Assembly (NCBI RefSeq): GCF_006829085.1
Contig: NZ_BJTC01000001.1
Location: 380,500-444,499 of the forward strand
DNA from: Chryseobacterium sp. ON_d1
GTDB lineage: Bacteria; Bacteroidota; Bacteroidia; Flavobacteriales; Weeksellaceae
DNA: 64,000 bases
Reading direction: 5' to 3'
Shown here: positions 8,148-17,139 of the stretch, in pieces
Layout: each line of letters starts with the position of its first letter
Position numbering within the stretch: the stretch's first letter is position 1
Translations under genes and position numbers: made by a program
Notes under the pieces: generated by a model
The model's input: the letters and a program-made list of their open reading frames with translations, nothing else
What the model was told of the DNA's origin: nothing
Database searches by the model: none

Positions 8148-8591
8148 ATGGATACTATGAAAAAATTATTGCTAGGGCTTGCTATTTTGGGTGGACAGTT
8201 GGTTTTTGCACAGAAAGTAACAGGTGCAAAGATTGAAAACGGTCCGCAAAAGGAAGTGCAGGCTACCATAAGTAAGGATAAGATCACTTTGTATAATGAT
8301 AATTTCCAAAGATTTGTTGAGGCTTTACAGGCTTCTGACCGAAAAACTATTGATGGACTGATTTCTGATAAGGTAAAAGAAATTGTGACTGATGATGTAC
8401 TTAAAAAGGTCAAAGATGGTATTGATCCCAATAAAAAGCTTGAAGTCTTAAAGGCCGGATATTATAAAACAATGGACGGAATCAATCATCCCAGTATTAA
8501 ATATAAATATGCAGGAGAATCTTCTAAGGAAGTTATTGCTGCTGTCTTTGAAGATAATGGGAAAATCCTTGGGGTATTGCCTGTGAAATAA
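8148..8591 (+). CDS. Small secreted protein, unknown function
   Basis: A 147-residue product with a signal peptide (MKKLLLGLAIL..FAQ, cleaved after FAQ). A second ATG at 8157 gives the more usual MKKLL start. The mature part is Lys/Asp-rich and soluble, with no Cys and no motif I recognise. It sits between the acyl-CoA reductase gene and the Bax-inhibitor-like gene on the same strand, with small gaps on both sides. A local TATCTTCC box upstream is only a weak promoter match. I cannot assign a function. Confidence 0.75.
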   Translation: MDTMKKLLLGLAILGGQLVFAQKVTGAKIENGPQKEVQATISKDKITLYNDNFQRFVEALQASDRKTIDGLISDKVKEIVTDDVLKKVKDGIDPNKKLEVLKAGYYKTMDGINHPSIKYKYAGESSKEVIAAVFEDNGKILGVLPVK

Positions 8592-8602
8592 GGCTTCAAT
8601 TT

Positions 8603-8610
8603 TATTTTTG
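8603..8610 (+). promoter_or_regulatory. Promoter -7 box of the Bax-inhibitor-like gene
   Basis: TATTTTTG is an exact TAnnTTTG match 22 bases upstream of the start codon at 8633, so this gene probably has its own promoter. Confidence 0.6.
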
Positions 8611-8632
8611 ATTAACTAAAAAAATATTAACT

Positions 8633-9322
8633 ATGATGACAGATGTTTTAGTCGCTCATTCTTCGGAAGTGGAGAAAGCGAATTTTTACAAGAAGACGTA
8701 TTTGCATGTTGCTTTATCAATACTTGCATTTATTGGAGTGGAAACAATATTATTGAAAACGGTTCCGGCAGAACTTATTGCGATGATGTTCGGTCAGCGA
8801 TATATCTGGCTGTTGATTATCGGAGTTTTCTGGTTAGCTTCTGTTTTAGCTTCAAAATGGTCTCTTTCACAAAGTAAATCTACTCAGTATTTAGGGTTAG
8901 GATTTTATATTCTGCTGGAAGCCATTATCTTTATGCCTCTGCTTTTTATTGCTACTAATATTGAAGGTGGGGCTAATGTGATCTTTCAGGCTGCTACTCT
9001 AACTGTTGCCATGTTTGCAGGTATTTCTGCTGTAGCATTCACTTCCAAAAGAGATTTTTCTTTCTTAAGAAATATCATTGTAATCGGTGGGTTTATCTCT
9101 ATCGGACTGATTGTAGGAGGAATGATCTTTGGTTTTAACCTTGGATTATGGTTTTCAGTAGGAATGGTGATCCTGGCCTCAGCTACCATTCTGTATCAGA
9201 CAAGTAAACTGAAAGATTCTTATGGTACGAATCAGTATGTGGGAGCGGCATTGCAGCTTTTTGCTTCAATTATGCTTTTATTCTGGTACATTCTGAGTAT
9301 TCTGATGAGCAGAAGAAACTAA
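8633..9322 (+). CDS. Bax inhibitor-1/YccA family membrane protein
   Basis: A 229-residue inner-membrane protein. After a soluble N-terminus of about 25 residues there are seven predicted transmembrane segments, beginning around HVALSILAFIGVE and ending with LLFWYILSILM. The family is known for calcium leak or stress-related channels (BsYetJ) and for FtsH modulation (YccA); which applies here is unknown. A second Met follows the first (8636). It is followed by a Rho-independent terminator at 9357-9392. Confidence 0.88.
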   Translation: MMTDVLVAHSSEVEKANFYKKTYLHVALSILAFIGVETILLKTVPAELIAMMFGQRYIWLLIIGVFWLASVLASKWSLSQSKSTQYLGLGFYILLEAIIFMPLLFIATNIEGGANVIFQAATLTVAMFAGISAVAFTSKRDFSFLRNIIVIGGFISIGLIVGGMIFGFNLGLWFSVGMVILASATILYQTSKLKDSYGTNQYVGAALQLFASIMLLFWYILSILMSRRN

Positions 9323-9356
9323 TAATTTATAGATAGATTTTATCTTTCAAAATATA

Positions 9357-9392
9357 GTCCCGGTGATACTTTCATCGGGATTCTTCTTTTTA
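9357..9392 (+). terminator. Intrinsic terminator after the Bax-inhibitor-like gene
   Basis: The stem TCCCGGTGA / TCATCGGGA (one G-T pair) is followed by a T-rich tract on the plus strand. Confidence 0.75.
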
Positions 9393-9429
9393 ACACTTAT
9401 GATGCAAATGAATTCAAGAATGACACGAA

Positions 9430-9493
9430 TTCAATAGGAACGGGCTTATCCCGTTTACATAAATACATTCCAACCAAAGGCTTTATCCAAAAC
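9430..9493 (+). repeat. Double-hairpin dispersed repeat, copy A (degenerate)
   Basis: It starts TTCAATAGGAACGGGCTTATC and ends AAAGGCTTTATCCAAAAC. Compared with copies B and C both GGCTTTAGCC cores have changed, so this copy is older. It lies between convergent genes. Confidence 0.7.
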
Positions 9494-9640
9494 GTATAAT
9501 GATTTAAAATCTATTTTATAACCACGGATTTCACGGATTTGTACAGATGATTACGGATGTAATGAATAAATTCTAGTTATTGTATTGTGAAATTTGTGAA
9601 GATATTAGTGTTATCTGTGTTCTGAAATTTAAACCCAAAA

Positions 9641-9669
9641 AATCCTGATGAAAAATATCACCGGGATTT
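9641..9669 (+). terminator. Second hairpin facing the convergent gene
   Basis: AATCCTGATGA pairs with TCACCGGGATT (one mismatch, one G-T pair) and is followed by TTTATT. Its stem is nearly the mirror of the terminator at 9357-9392. Confidence 0.5.
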
Positions 9670-9854
9670 TATTGGTTATTCTTTAAAATTTTCCATACAA
9701 CTTCCAGCTCCATATGACCGTTTAGTCCCTTGAAGTACATTTTGCAGTTGAAATAAAAGATTCTTAAAGAATAGAAAAAGTATAGTAACGAGGAAAACCT
9801 CAGGTATTGTATTTTGTGTTTTTTAATTCTTCGGTTAGGAATAATCGCAGAATA

Positions 9855-10103
9855 TTACTTGTCGATTGATCCCAAAACCTTTTGGGCAAAAGAGTTTAAA
9901 GCGTCTTTTTCACTCATTCCGTTCTGAACGTTGGCATGAACTTCTAAAGCTCCGCAGATGTTGGTAATCAATTCTCCTGCAACATTTAGATCTTCTTCGC
10001 TTGTTCCTCTGAATTCGCAGAAGCTTTCCAGAACTTCTAATGTTTTTTCAAGATTTTCAGGAGTCTGATTCTGATAAAACTGTCTGATTACGGGTAATTT
10101 CAT
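9855..10103 (-). CDS. Small conserved protein coupled to thioredoxin
   Basis: An 82-residue soluble, mildly acidic helical protein starting MKLPVIRQFYQNQTPE, with single Cys residues in ESFCEFRG and TNICGAL. Its ATG overlaps the thioredoxin stop codon (TAATG), so translation is coupled. I recall short proteins of this kind beside thioredoxin in Flavobacteriia (possibly the DUF6952 family), but no function is established. The coupling and the preceding peroxiredoxin gene suggest a link to thiol redox control. Confidence 0.8.
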   Translation of the reverse strand: MKLPVIRQFYQNQTPENLEKTLEVLESFCEFRGTSEEDLNVAGELITNICGALEVHANVQNGMSEKDALNSFAQKVLGSIDK

Positions 10104-10411
10104 TATGCTAATTCATTAAAGAGGTTGATTAAACTTTCTGCCTGGTTAGATTGAACCTGGTTTACCAATTCACCGTTTTTAAAGATGGCGAAAGTAGGTA
10201 AGTTGTCTACTTTTGCTAACTTTCTGCTTTCAGGAAGTTTCTCAGCATCTACATATAAAAATGGGATGGAGTCATTTTCAGAAGCTAATTTTTTGAATTT
10301 AGGCTTCATGATTCTGCAGTTTCCGCACCATGTTGCGCCATACTGAACAACTACTTTTTCGTTGTCGTTTACTATATTTTGTAATGTATCTTCGGTTAAT
10401 TCTGTGTACAT
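10103..10411 (-). CDS. Thioredoxin family protein
   Basis: A 102-residue cytoplasmic thioredoxin-fold protein with active site WCGNC (ATWCGNCRIMKP) instead of the usual WCGPC, and the cis-Pro loop VDNLPTFAIF. The Asn in the CxxC changes redox potential relative to classical thioredoxin. It lies downstream of a 2-Cys peroxiredoxin gene and overlaps the next gene by one base. A natural guess is that it reduces that peroxiredoxin. The repeat at 10441-10530 separates it from the peroxiredoxin gene. Confidence 0.92.
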   Translation of the reverse strand: MYTELTEDTLQNIVNDNEKVVVQYGATWCGNCRIMKPKFKKLASENDSIPFLYVDAEKLPESRKLAKVDNLPTFAIFKNGELVNQVQSNQAESLINLFNELA

Positions 10412-10440
10412 AAGTTAAATTTTAAGAATTAAAATTTAAC

Positions 10441-10530
10441 AATGTAACAATTTAATAGTGTCTCGATGTACCAATAAAAAATATTTATTGCTACGCCGAT
10501 ACATTGCTACATTGTTAAATTATTAGATTG
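10441..10530. repeat. AACAATTTA-type dispersed repeat, copy 1
   Basis: AT-rich DNA of about 90 bp with ends TAACAATTTA and ACATTGTTAAATTA, and an internal core ATACATTGCTACATTG. A related copy lies at 51010-51085, just before map. This copy fills the gap between the peroxiredoxin and thioredoxin genes. Confidence 0.6.
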
Positions 10531-10540
10531 TTAAATTGAA

Positions 10541-11173
10541 TTAGTTCTTTGCTAAGTATTCTGCGGTAGAAGTTCTGTCAGCTTTCATTGCATCTTTTCC
10601 TTCTTCCCAGTTTGCAGGGCATACTTCACCATGTTTTTGAACGTGAGTGTAAGCATCGATTAGTCTTAAGAATTCTTTTACGTTTCTTCCTAATGGCATA
10701 TCATTTACCGCTTCATGGAAAATTTTTCCAGTTTCATCGATAAGGTAAGTTGCTCTGTATGTTACGTTAGAACCTGTGAAAACTTCGTTTCCATCTTCAT
10801 CATATTCGAAATCCTGATCAACGATTCCCAAAGTGTTTGCCAATTGTCTGTGAGTATCAGCTAAAAGTGGGTAAGTTACTCCTTCAATACCTCCGTTATC
10901 TTTTGGAGTGTTCAACCATGCGAAGTGTACTTCGTTAGTATCGCAAGATGCACCGATTACTTTAGTGTTTCTTTTTTCGAATTCACCTAAAGCCTCCTGG
11001 AAAGCGTGAAGCTCTGTAGGACATACGAAAGTGAAATCTTTAGGGTACCAGAATAAAAGAACTTTTTGCTGGTTGTTTACTGCTTCATCAAGGATGTTGA
11101 TTTTAAGATCGTCACCCATTTCAGACATTGCGTCAATTGTTAAATTCGGGAATTTTTTTCCTACTAAAGACAT
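10541..11173 (-). CDS. 2-Cys peroxiredoxin (AhpC/TSA family)
   Basis: A 210-residue cytoplasmic thiol peroxidase that reduces H2O2 and alkyl hydroperoxides. The peroxidatic Cys is in FTFVCPTELHAF and the resolving Cys in HGEVCPANWEEG. The start MSLVGKKFPNLTI at 11173 is chosen because a longer frame from 11209 would begin inside the promoter box 11207-11214. Thioredoxin and its coupled partner lie downstream on the same strand, fitting a peroxide-detoxifying group. The strong promoter suggests high expression. Confidence 0.95.
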   Translation of the reverse strand: MSLVGKKFPNLTIDAMSEMGDDLKINILDEAVNNQQKVLLFWYPKDFTFVCPTELHAFQEALGEFEKRNTKVIGASCDTNEVHFAWLNTPKDNGGIEGVTYPLLADTHRQLANTLGIVDQDFEYDEDGNEVFTGSNVTYRATYLIDETGKIFHEAVNDMPLGRNVKEFLRLIDAYTHVQKHGEVCPANWEEGKDAMKADRTSTAEYLAKN

Positions 11174-11206
11174 AATTTTTCTGTTTTTATATTTAAATTT
11201 CTTATG

Positions 11207-11237
11207 CAAAGATATAAAAGATTCATCTATCGAACAA
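11207..11237 (-). promoter_or_regulatory. Peroxiredoxin promoter (-33 and -7)
   Basis: On the minus strand TTG (11235-11237), a 20-base spacer and TATCTTTG (11207-11214) make a full Bacteroidota-type promoter, 33 bases upstream of the start codon. Confidence 0.75.
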
Positions 11238-11288
11238 ACAAATATTGATAAATAAAATCTATAATTGTTTTTGACGTGTTGTTACATC

Positions 11289-11320
11289 AAAAAGCCCTGA
11301 TATCAGGGCTTTTTGTTTTA
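11289..11320 (-). terminator. Intrinsic terminator after the M16 peptidase gene
   Basis: A perfect stem AAAAGCCCTGA / TCAGGGCTTTT flanked by A's and T's, able to work in both directions. It lies 9 bp after the M16 stop codon and insulates the peroxiredoxin gene. Confidence 0.85.
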
Positions 11321-11322
11321 TT

Positions 11323-14262
11323 TTAATAACCAAATATTTCAGTTAAATTAAGTTTTTTTACTTCCCCTAATTTCTGCATATCGGCTTCATTTACTTTGTC
11401 TTGTGAAGCAACAAGGCAATAGGTATAGTTCTTGTTTTTCATTTCCTTATCATGGAAAGTGTTGATGTCTGCAAAAGACAGCTTTGGAGCCTGTTCATAT
11501 ACCGTCTTTCTCATATCAAAGTTATTCCCGAGTCTTTGGGATTTCAGATAAGAGAAGATAATTCCGTCCTGGGTAATTCTTTCGGAGGCAATTGATTTTT
11601 TCAATCCGCTTTTTGCTGTTTCGAATAATTGTTCAGATTTCGGAAGCGTTGTTAAAAGCTCATTCATGGCTGTGGTAGACTCATTGAATTTGTCTGCCTG
11701 TGTTCCTACATAAGCCATGATCATATCCTTATCTGTTTTCTTGCCTGGGAGTGCAAAATAAGAGTATGTAGAGTAGGCCAGTGCCTTAGATTCTCTGATG
11801 GTCTGGAAAACAATAGATCCCATACCGCCTCCGAAATAATTATTGAATAAACTTACCGTTGGAGTCGTAGAAGGATTGTACTGGTCAGAATTTCTCACCC
11901 AGAAAACTTCAGCCTGTACCATGTCATAATGGGCAAATAATACCTTGTTCTTGTCTGTCGGAACCTGAACAAAAGTTTTTGACTTAGGAAGATCTTTCAA
12001 AGTTGCAGGAAGTTTGTGGATCGGTTTTAAAGAAGCCACCACTTCGTTACCTGATTTCGGACCGTAGTACAGTACTTTATGTTTGAAATTGAACAGGTCA
12101 TGAAGAACACTGATCAGGTCTTCAGCTTTTAATGCGTCAAGTTCAGCATCGCTTAATACATTGTTAAAGGGGTTCTGAGGGCCGTATTGCGCATAACTTC
12201 TCAATCCGGACATGATGACTCCTTTGTTCTGTTTCGCATTTGCTCTGGCTTTTTTCAATCTTGTTTTGTAAGCATCAAGCGCTGTCTGATCTGCCTGGCA
12301 GTTTTTAATCAGATCTTCAAATAGGGCAACTGTTTTATCGAAGTTTTCATTTAAACCTTCCAGTGATACATAGGTCTCTTCGTTTCCTGCGCTCACATTA
12401 AAGCTAGAGGCAAGTTTGTAGAATTCCTTACTGATCACTTCAGAAGATTTATCTTTCGTTCCTAAATACTGCAGGTATTCTGCTGCCAACGGAAGGATTT
12501 TGTTGTTCCATTTTCCTGAATCAAAATGATAATACATTCTGAACAGGGCGTTATCTGTATTTTTTACAGAAAGTACGTCTACCCCTGCTAATTTGTTTTT
12601 ATCAATGTCCTTATCATAATTCAACCATACCGGAGCGATAGGGTTTTCAGGCATTTCATCAATTTTCTTAAGGAAAGGCGACTGATCTTCTCTATTAACG
12701 GAAACCGGAGTGATGGTTGGTTTATCAACTTTTACAATGCTCTTGTCTTCTCCTTTTCTTTTGTAAACAGCAACATAGTTATTGTTCTGAAGATATTTGG
12801 AAGCGAAATCCATAATATCTTTTTTCGTAAGCCTGGAGATTTCGTCTACGTATTCCAAGGATGTTTTATGATCAATGTCGGAAGTAAATTCATCCATCAG
12901 GATACTTGCTCTTGACGAATATTTTTCATCCTTCTGAATGATCCCTTTCTTCTCATTGTTTACAATAGACTGGATCAGATCATCGGAAAACTCACCTTTT
13001 CTCAATTTATCAATTTCCTGAAGAAGAAGATTTTTTACTTCATCCAAAGACTGTCCTTCAGTAGGTTTCCCTTGTAAAAGTAAAACGGAATAGTCTTTTA
13101 AAGCATAAGATCCGGCATAAGCGCCAAGTAACTTCTGTTTTTTTACAAGGTCAAGATCAATTAATCCGGCTTGCCCGTTAGTAAGCATGTTTCCAACAAG
13201 GTTCAGCATTCTTGCATCTTTGGTGGAAGCTCCCGGAAATCTGAAGCCAAGCATTACATTTTCAGGATTCGGTCCTACCACTTCTTTTACAATCGGTGCT
13301 GTAATTGCTTTTTCCTGTCCTACTTTGTACTCCGGAATCGTTTTAGGCTTCATGTAGGAAAAAGCTTTGTCGATCTTTGCTATCACTTCATCCGGATTGA
13401 AGTCTCCGGACATGATGATCCCCATATTATTAGGAACATAATACGTGTTGTAATACTCTCTGATAGCCTTCAGTGAAGGGTTTTTCAGGTGCTCAATCGT
13501 ACCGATGGTCGTTTGTTTTCCGTAATTGTTGTTAGGAAACAGATTGGCAAACATTGTATCAAAAACTTTATCTCCATCATCATCAAGAGATCTGTTTTTT
13601 TCTTCATATACAGCTTCCAGTTCTGTATGGAAAAGTCTCAGGATGGGTTCTCTGAATCTTTCAGCCTGCACAGCGAGGAATTTGTCAAGAACGTTGGCCG
13701 GTACATCTTCTGTGTATACGGTCTGTTCAAAAGACGTGAAGGCATTGGTGCCGTCAGCTCCCATGCCAGCCATCATTTTATCATATTCATTTGCGATGGC
13801 AAATTTTGCAGCTTCTCCTGAAACCCTGTCAATTTCTTTGTAAATCTCTTTTCTCTTAGCTTCATCCTTGGTCTGATTGTACTTTTCGTAAAGAGCGTCA
13901 ATCTGGTCTAGCAACGGTTTTTCCTTTGCCCAGTCCTTAGAACCGAATTGATTCGTTCCTTTAAAAAGCATATGCTCAAGATAGTGGGCGAGACCGGTAT
14001 GATCAGCAGGGTCGGTTTTACTGCCTGCTTTTGTAGCAATATACGTTTGAATTCTCGGGTCTTTGTTCGTAGGACTCAGAATAACCGTCAGCCCGTTTTT
14101 CAAAGTATAGTACCTTGCGGAAGTAGGGTCATTGGTTACATATTTGTACTTGTAGCCATTCGAAGTGGCTTCTTTCCATTGAAAGTCCTGGCCAAAAGCA
14201 TATCCCGCAAAACTTGCTGCGGCAATACTTGTGGCGATGGTCAGTTTTTTTAACAGATTCAT
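11323..14262 (-). CDS. M16 family zinc peptidase (pitrilysin-like), secreted
   Basis: A 979-residue exported metallopeptidase with a signal peptide ending near YAFGQ. The inverted zinc motif HxxEH is intact (H93-YLE-H97 in LAHYLEHMLFKGT), and the third ligand Glu lies in the ELEAVYEEKNRS segment about 120 residues later. The second M16 half-domain (about residues 560-960) lacks HxxEH, as normal for this clam-shell family. It would degrade peptides in the periplasm or at the surface. The aminotransferase gene lies 33 bp upstream on the same strand. Confidence 0.94.
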   Translation of the reverse strand: MNLLKKLTIATSIAAASFAGYAFGQDFQWKEATSNGYKYKYVTNDPTSARYYTLKNGLTVILSPTNKDPRIQTYIATKAGSKTDPADHTGLAHYLEHMLFKGTNQFGSKDWAKEKPLLDQIDALYEKYNQTKDEAKRKEIYKEIDRVSGEAAKFAIANEYDKMMAGMGADGTNAFTSFEQTVYTEDVPANVLDKFLAVQAERFREPILRLFHTELEAVYEEKNRSLDDDGDKVFDTMFANLFPNNNYGKQTTIGTIEHLKNPSLKAIREYYNTYYVPNNMGIIMSGDFNPDEVIAKIDKAFSYMKPKTIPEYKVGQEKAITAPIVKEVVGPNPENVMLGFRFPGASTKDARMLNLVGNMLTNGQAGLIDLDLVKKQKLLGAYAGSYALKDYSVLLLQGKPTEGQSLDEVKNLLLQEIDKLRKGEFSDDLIQSIVNNEKKGIIQKDEKYSSRASILMDEFTSDIDHKTSLEYVDEISRLTKKDIMDFASKYLQNNNYVAVYKRKGEDKSIVKVDKPTITPVSVNREDQSPFLKKIDEMPENPIAPVWLNYDKDIDKNKLAGVDVLSVKNTDNALFRMYYHFDSGKWNNKILPLAAEYLQYLGTKDKSSEVISKEFYKLASSFNVSAGNEETYVSLEGLNENFDKTVALFEDLIKNCQADQTALDAYKTRLKKARANAKQNKGVIMSGLRSYAQYGPQNPFNNVLSDAELDALKAEDLISVLHDLFNFKHKVLYYGPKSGNEVVASLKPIHKLPATLKDLPKSKTFVQVPTDKNKVLFAHYDMVQAEVFWVRNSDQYNPSTTPTVSLFNNYFGGGMGSIVFQTIRESKALAYSTYSYFALPGKKTDKDMIMAYVGTQADKFNESTTAMNELLTTLPKSEQLFETAKSGLKKSIASERITQDGIIFSYLKSQRLGNNFDMRKTVYEQAPKLSFADINTFHDKEMKNKNYTYCLVASQDKVNEADMQKLGEVKKLNLTEIFGY

Positions 14263-14295
14263 AGCTGTTGTGTTTTATTTGGGGTTATTAATTTT

Positions 14296-15489
14296 TTAAC
14301 TGAATTGTTCCAATAAATTTTTGATTCGTTTCATTGCTTCTCTTAATTCCTCCTCAGAAGCAGCGTAAGAAAATCTGATACATTCAGGGCTTCCGAAAGA
14401 GAATCCACCAACACAGCCAACATGTGCATTTTCCAGCAGGAACATGGCGAAATCATCTGAATTTTTAATTTCAGTTCCGTTCAGGGTTTTCCCAATGTAG
14501 TACGAAATATCAGGGAAGAAATAGAAGGCTGCTTTGGGAAGCACTACTTTAAATCCTGGAATTTCTTTGATTAATTCATAGACAAGATCTCTTCTTTTTT
14601 TGAAGGCATCAATCATATATCTATATTCAGAAGGATCTGTTCTCAATGCAACAATAGAAGCTCTTTGAGCCATCGTGTTAGCACCGCTCGTCATCTGTCC
14701 CTGTACCTTTTCACACGCTTTTGCCAGCCATTCCGGGCATGCAGAATATCCGATTCTCCATCCTGTCATGGCAAATGCTTTCGACATTCCGTTGATCACG
14801 GCTGTCTGTTCATATACTTCAGGAAACTGGGCGATAGATGTCGTTTTTGTTTCGTAGTTGATATACTCATAGATCTCATCGGAAATGATTGTTATCTGAG
14901 GATACTTTGCGATAACTTTCGCGATAGATTTTAATTCATCATAGGTGTAATAACCTCCTGACGGATTACATGGAGAACTGAAAAGTACTGCTTTGGTCTT
15001 TTCTGTAATCGCTTCTTCAAGCTGCTCTGCAGTCACTTTAAAATCGGTAACGTAAGATGTCGGAAGAATCACAGAGGTGCCTCCCATCATTTTTACCATT
15101 TCATCATAGCTTACCCAATAAGGAGCAGGAAGAAGAACTTCGTCACCATCATTGATGATAGCAGCGAGAACATTGATAATGGCCTGCTTGGCACCATTTG
15201 AAACACAGATCTGGGTAGGTTTATATTCCAGGTTGTTGTCTCTTTTTAATTTATAAGCAATCGCCTCACGCAGTTCCAGAAATCCCGGAACAGGAGAATA
15301 ATGGCTGTAATTCTGATTAATGGCATCGAAAGCGGCCTGTTTGATATTGTCCGGAACATCAAAATCCGGTTCGCCAAGAGTTAAGCTGATCACATCTATT
15401 CCGTTGGCTTTCATTTCTCTGGCTTTGTTTGACATGACAAATGTCTGTGAGTATCCTAATCTTTTTACTCTATCTGAAAGTTTATCCAT
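14296..15489 (-). CDS. Class I/II pyridoxal-phosphate aminotransferase (aspartate aminotransferase-like)
   Basis: A 397-residue cytoplasmic PLP enzyme. The PLP lysine is in GMSKAFAMTGWRIGY, and the SSPCNPSGG loop and the C-terminal Arg in PECIRFSYA fit aspartate or similar amino-acid transaminases. The start MDKLSDRVKRL (15489) is preferred over one at 15510 because a TATATTTG promoter box covers 15508-15515. It lies upstream of the M16 gene, 33 bp apart, though a functional link is not obvious. Confidence 0.93.
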   Translation of the reverse strand: MDKLSDRVKRLGYSQTFVMSNKAREMKANGIDVISLTLGEPDFDVPDNIKQAAFDAINQNYSHYSPVPGFLELREAIAYKLKRDNNLEYKPTQICVSNGAKQAIINVLAAIINDGDEVLLPAPYWVSYDEMVKMMGGTSVILPTSYVTDFKVTAEQLEEAITEKTKAVLFSSPCNPSGGYYTYDELKSIAKVIAKYPQITIISDEIYEYINYETKTTSIAQFPEVYEQTAVINGMSKAFAMTGWRIGYSACPEWLAKACEKVQGQMTSGANTMAQRASIVALRTDPSEYRYMIDAFKKRRDLVYELIKEIPGFKVVLPKAAFYFFPDISYYIGKTLNGTEIKNSDDFAMFLLENAHVGCVGGFSFGSPECIRFSYAASEEELREAMKRIKNLLEQFS

Positions 15490-15507
15490 GTATTTTTTGA
15501 ATTTTAA

Positions 15508-15515
15508 CAAATATA
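15508..15515 (-). promoter_or_regulatory. Promoter -7 box of the aminotransferase gene
   Basis: On the minus strand it reads TATATTTG, an exact match to TAnnTTTG, 18 bases upstream of the start at 15489. It rules out a start codon at 15510. Confidence 0.65.
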
Positions 15516-15717
15516 TAATAAAAACGTTTTGTGGAAGTAATAAAAGTAGGGCTGTTTTGAAGATTTTTGTCAGGTTTTGATGTTAAAAGGTCTTTTGATT
15601 TCTCTTCCTGATGTGAGCAGTTGGGTATGTGTCAATCAGGATGGAGTCTCATTATGAAATAAAAAATATTCCAGAAACAAAGGGTTTTGTATCTTTAAAG
15701 AATCTAAGATCTATCCT

Positions 15718-17055
15718 ATGAAATATTCCGTTTTTTTATTGCTGGTTTCCTGTACTGTTTTCGCACAGAAACAATCAAAAGATGATGAAGTGAAAAAATA
15801 TGTGAGTCAGGTGAATGAAGATTCGCTAAAATCTTACATCGGAAAAATGGTAAGTTTTGGAACCCGTCATACTTTAAGCTCCACAGATGATCCTAAGCAG
15901 GGAATTAGCGCAGCGAGAAGTTGGGTGATTAAAAAATTCAACGATTATGCTAAAAATTCCGGAGGCAGAATGGAAGTCTATCTTCAGCAGGAAGACATTC
16001 AGCCGGATGGAAAAAGGGTGGATAAATCTGTTAATCTGGGAAATGCTGTCGCTTGTCTGAAAGGAACAGATCCGGACGACAAAAGAATTTTCCTGATCGG
16101 AGGACATCTTGACTCAAGAGTGACGGATGTGATGAACAGAACTTCCATAGCATCCGGAGCTAATGATGACGGCAGCGGGGTAAGTGCGGTTATAGAATCT
16201 GCGAGAATATTGAGTAAATCTTCATTTCCTGCATCCATCATCTTTGTGGCTTTTTCCGGAGAAGAGCAATCGTTATTGGGCTCTAAACAGCTTTCTGAAA
16301 AGATTAAAAGAGAAAATCTACAGCTGGAAGCTGTTCTGAATAATGATATGATCGGTAATCCCAAAGCAGGAGAAACGGGAGAGGTCAATACCCGCATACT
16401 TCGCGTATTCAGTGAAGGGCTGCCTTATAAAGATCTTGACAAAAAAGCAATCGCCATCAGGAATCTGGGTTTTGAAAACGACAGTGAATCCAGACAGCTG
16501 GCCCGTTATATCAAAGAGATTACGGAGCAGTACGTAAAAGGGCTGGAGATAAAGCTGATCTACAGAAATGACAGATTCCTGCGTGGGGGTGATCACACCA
16601 GTTTTGTCGTTAACGGATTTCCTTCTGTAAGATTGACAGAGTATTATGAAAATTATGATCATCAGCATCAGGATATCAGAGTGGAAAATAATAAACAATA
16701 TGGTGATCTTCCTGAATTTATAGATTTTAAGTATTTGAAAAAAAATGTTTCAGCCAATGTTGCGGTACTTGCCAATCTTGCAAAATCCACTTCCCAACCT
16801 GAGAAAGTGGAAATGGATGTAAAAGAACTGACCAATTCCACAACGCTTCACTGGGAAAAGCCAAAATCAGGAATGCCAGCGGGATATTATGTACTGGCCA
16901 GGGAGACAGACAGTCCGGTTTGGCAGAAAAAAATATTTACAACAGGACTTTCTGTTAAGATTCCGCTATCAAAAGACAATTATATTTTTGCGGTACAGAC
17001 GGTCAGTCAGTCCGGGAATCCCGGTGTACCTGTCATTCCGGGAATTGCGAAATAA
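15718..17055 (+). CDS. M28 family zinc peptidase with C-terminal Ig/FN3-like domain
   Basis: A 445-residue exported peptidase (signal peptide ending VFAQ). M28 ligands are complete: H and D in GGHLDSRVTD, D in GANDDGSG, the EE pair in SGEEQSLLG, D in NNDMIGN and the late H in GGDHTSF. The last 90 residues (from about KVEMDVKELTN) look like a fibronectin-III-like beta domain. It is a different subgroup from the 1-3095 array. It is divergent from the aminotransferase gene, with a near-consensus TATCTTTA box at 15690-15697. Confidence 0.93.
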   Translation: MKYSVFLLLVSCTVFAQKQSKDDEVKKYVSQVNEDSLKSYIGKMVSFGTRHTLSSTDDPKQGISAARSWVIKKFNDYAKNSGGRMEVYLQQEDIQPDGKRVDKSVNLGNAVACLKGTDPDDKRIFLIGGHLDSRVTDVMNRTSIASGANDDGSGVSAVIESARILSKSSFPASIIFVAFSGEEQSLLGSKQLSEKIKRENLQLEAVLNNDMIGNPKAGETGEVNTRILRVFSEGLPYKDLDKKAIAIRNLGFENDSESRQLARYIKEITEQYVKGLEIKLIYRNDRFLRGGDHTSFVVNGFPSVRLTEYYENYDHQHQDIRVENNKQYGDLPEFIDFKYLKKNVSANVAVLANLAKSTSQPEKVEMDVKELTNSTTLHWEKPKSGMPAGYYVLARETDSPVWQKKIFTTGLSVKIPLSKDNYIFAVQTVSQSGNPGVPVIPGIAK

Positions 17056-17090
17056 TGATGTGCTGATTGGGTGCTGTCATGAAAGTCGAT

Positions 17091-17121
17091 TTGAATACAA
17101 GAGAAATAAAACTTATTTTTG
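17091..17121 (+). promoter_or_regulatory. rsmG promoter (-33 and -7)
   Basis: TTG (17091-17093), a 20-base spacer and TATTTTTG (17114-17121) form a full promoter 18 bases before the rsmG ATG at 17140. A TTG codon at 17119 lies inside this box and cannot be the start. Confidence 0.75.
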
Positions 17122-17139
17122 CAGTTTATAATAATTCAC

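Larger units (their letters stand above)
9323..9854. other. 532-bp intergenic region with repeats and terminators
   Basis: This gap lies between convergent genes. In order it holds a terminator (9357-9392), a degenerate copy of the double-hairpin repeat (9430-9493), a string of the ACGGATTTCACGGATT type seen in many Bacteroidota intergenic regions (about 9521-9620), a second hairpin (9641-9669), and a 60-codon minus-strand open stretch in frame with the gene at 9855-10103 but after its stop. No convincing gene was seen. Confidence 0.6.

Noticed and set aside
13171..13843. Several open frames of about 100 codons opposite the M16 peptidase gene
   Set aside because: They are antisense shadows of a clearly coding gene, with no ribosome site, no domain and Ser/Phe-rich low-quality composition.
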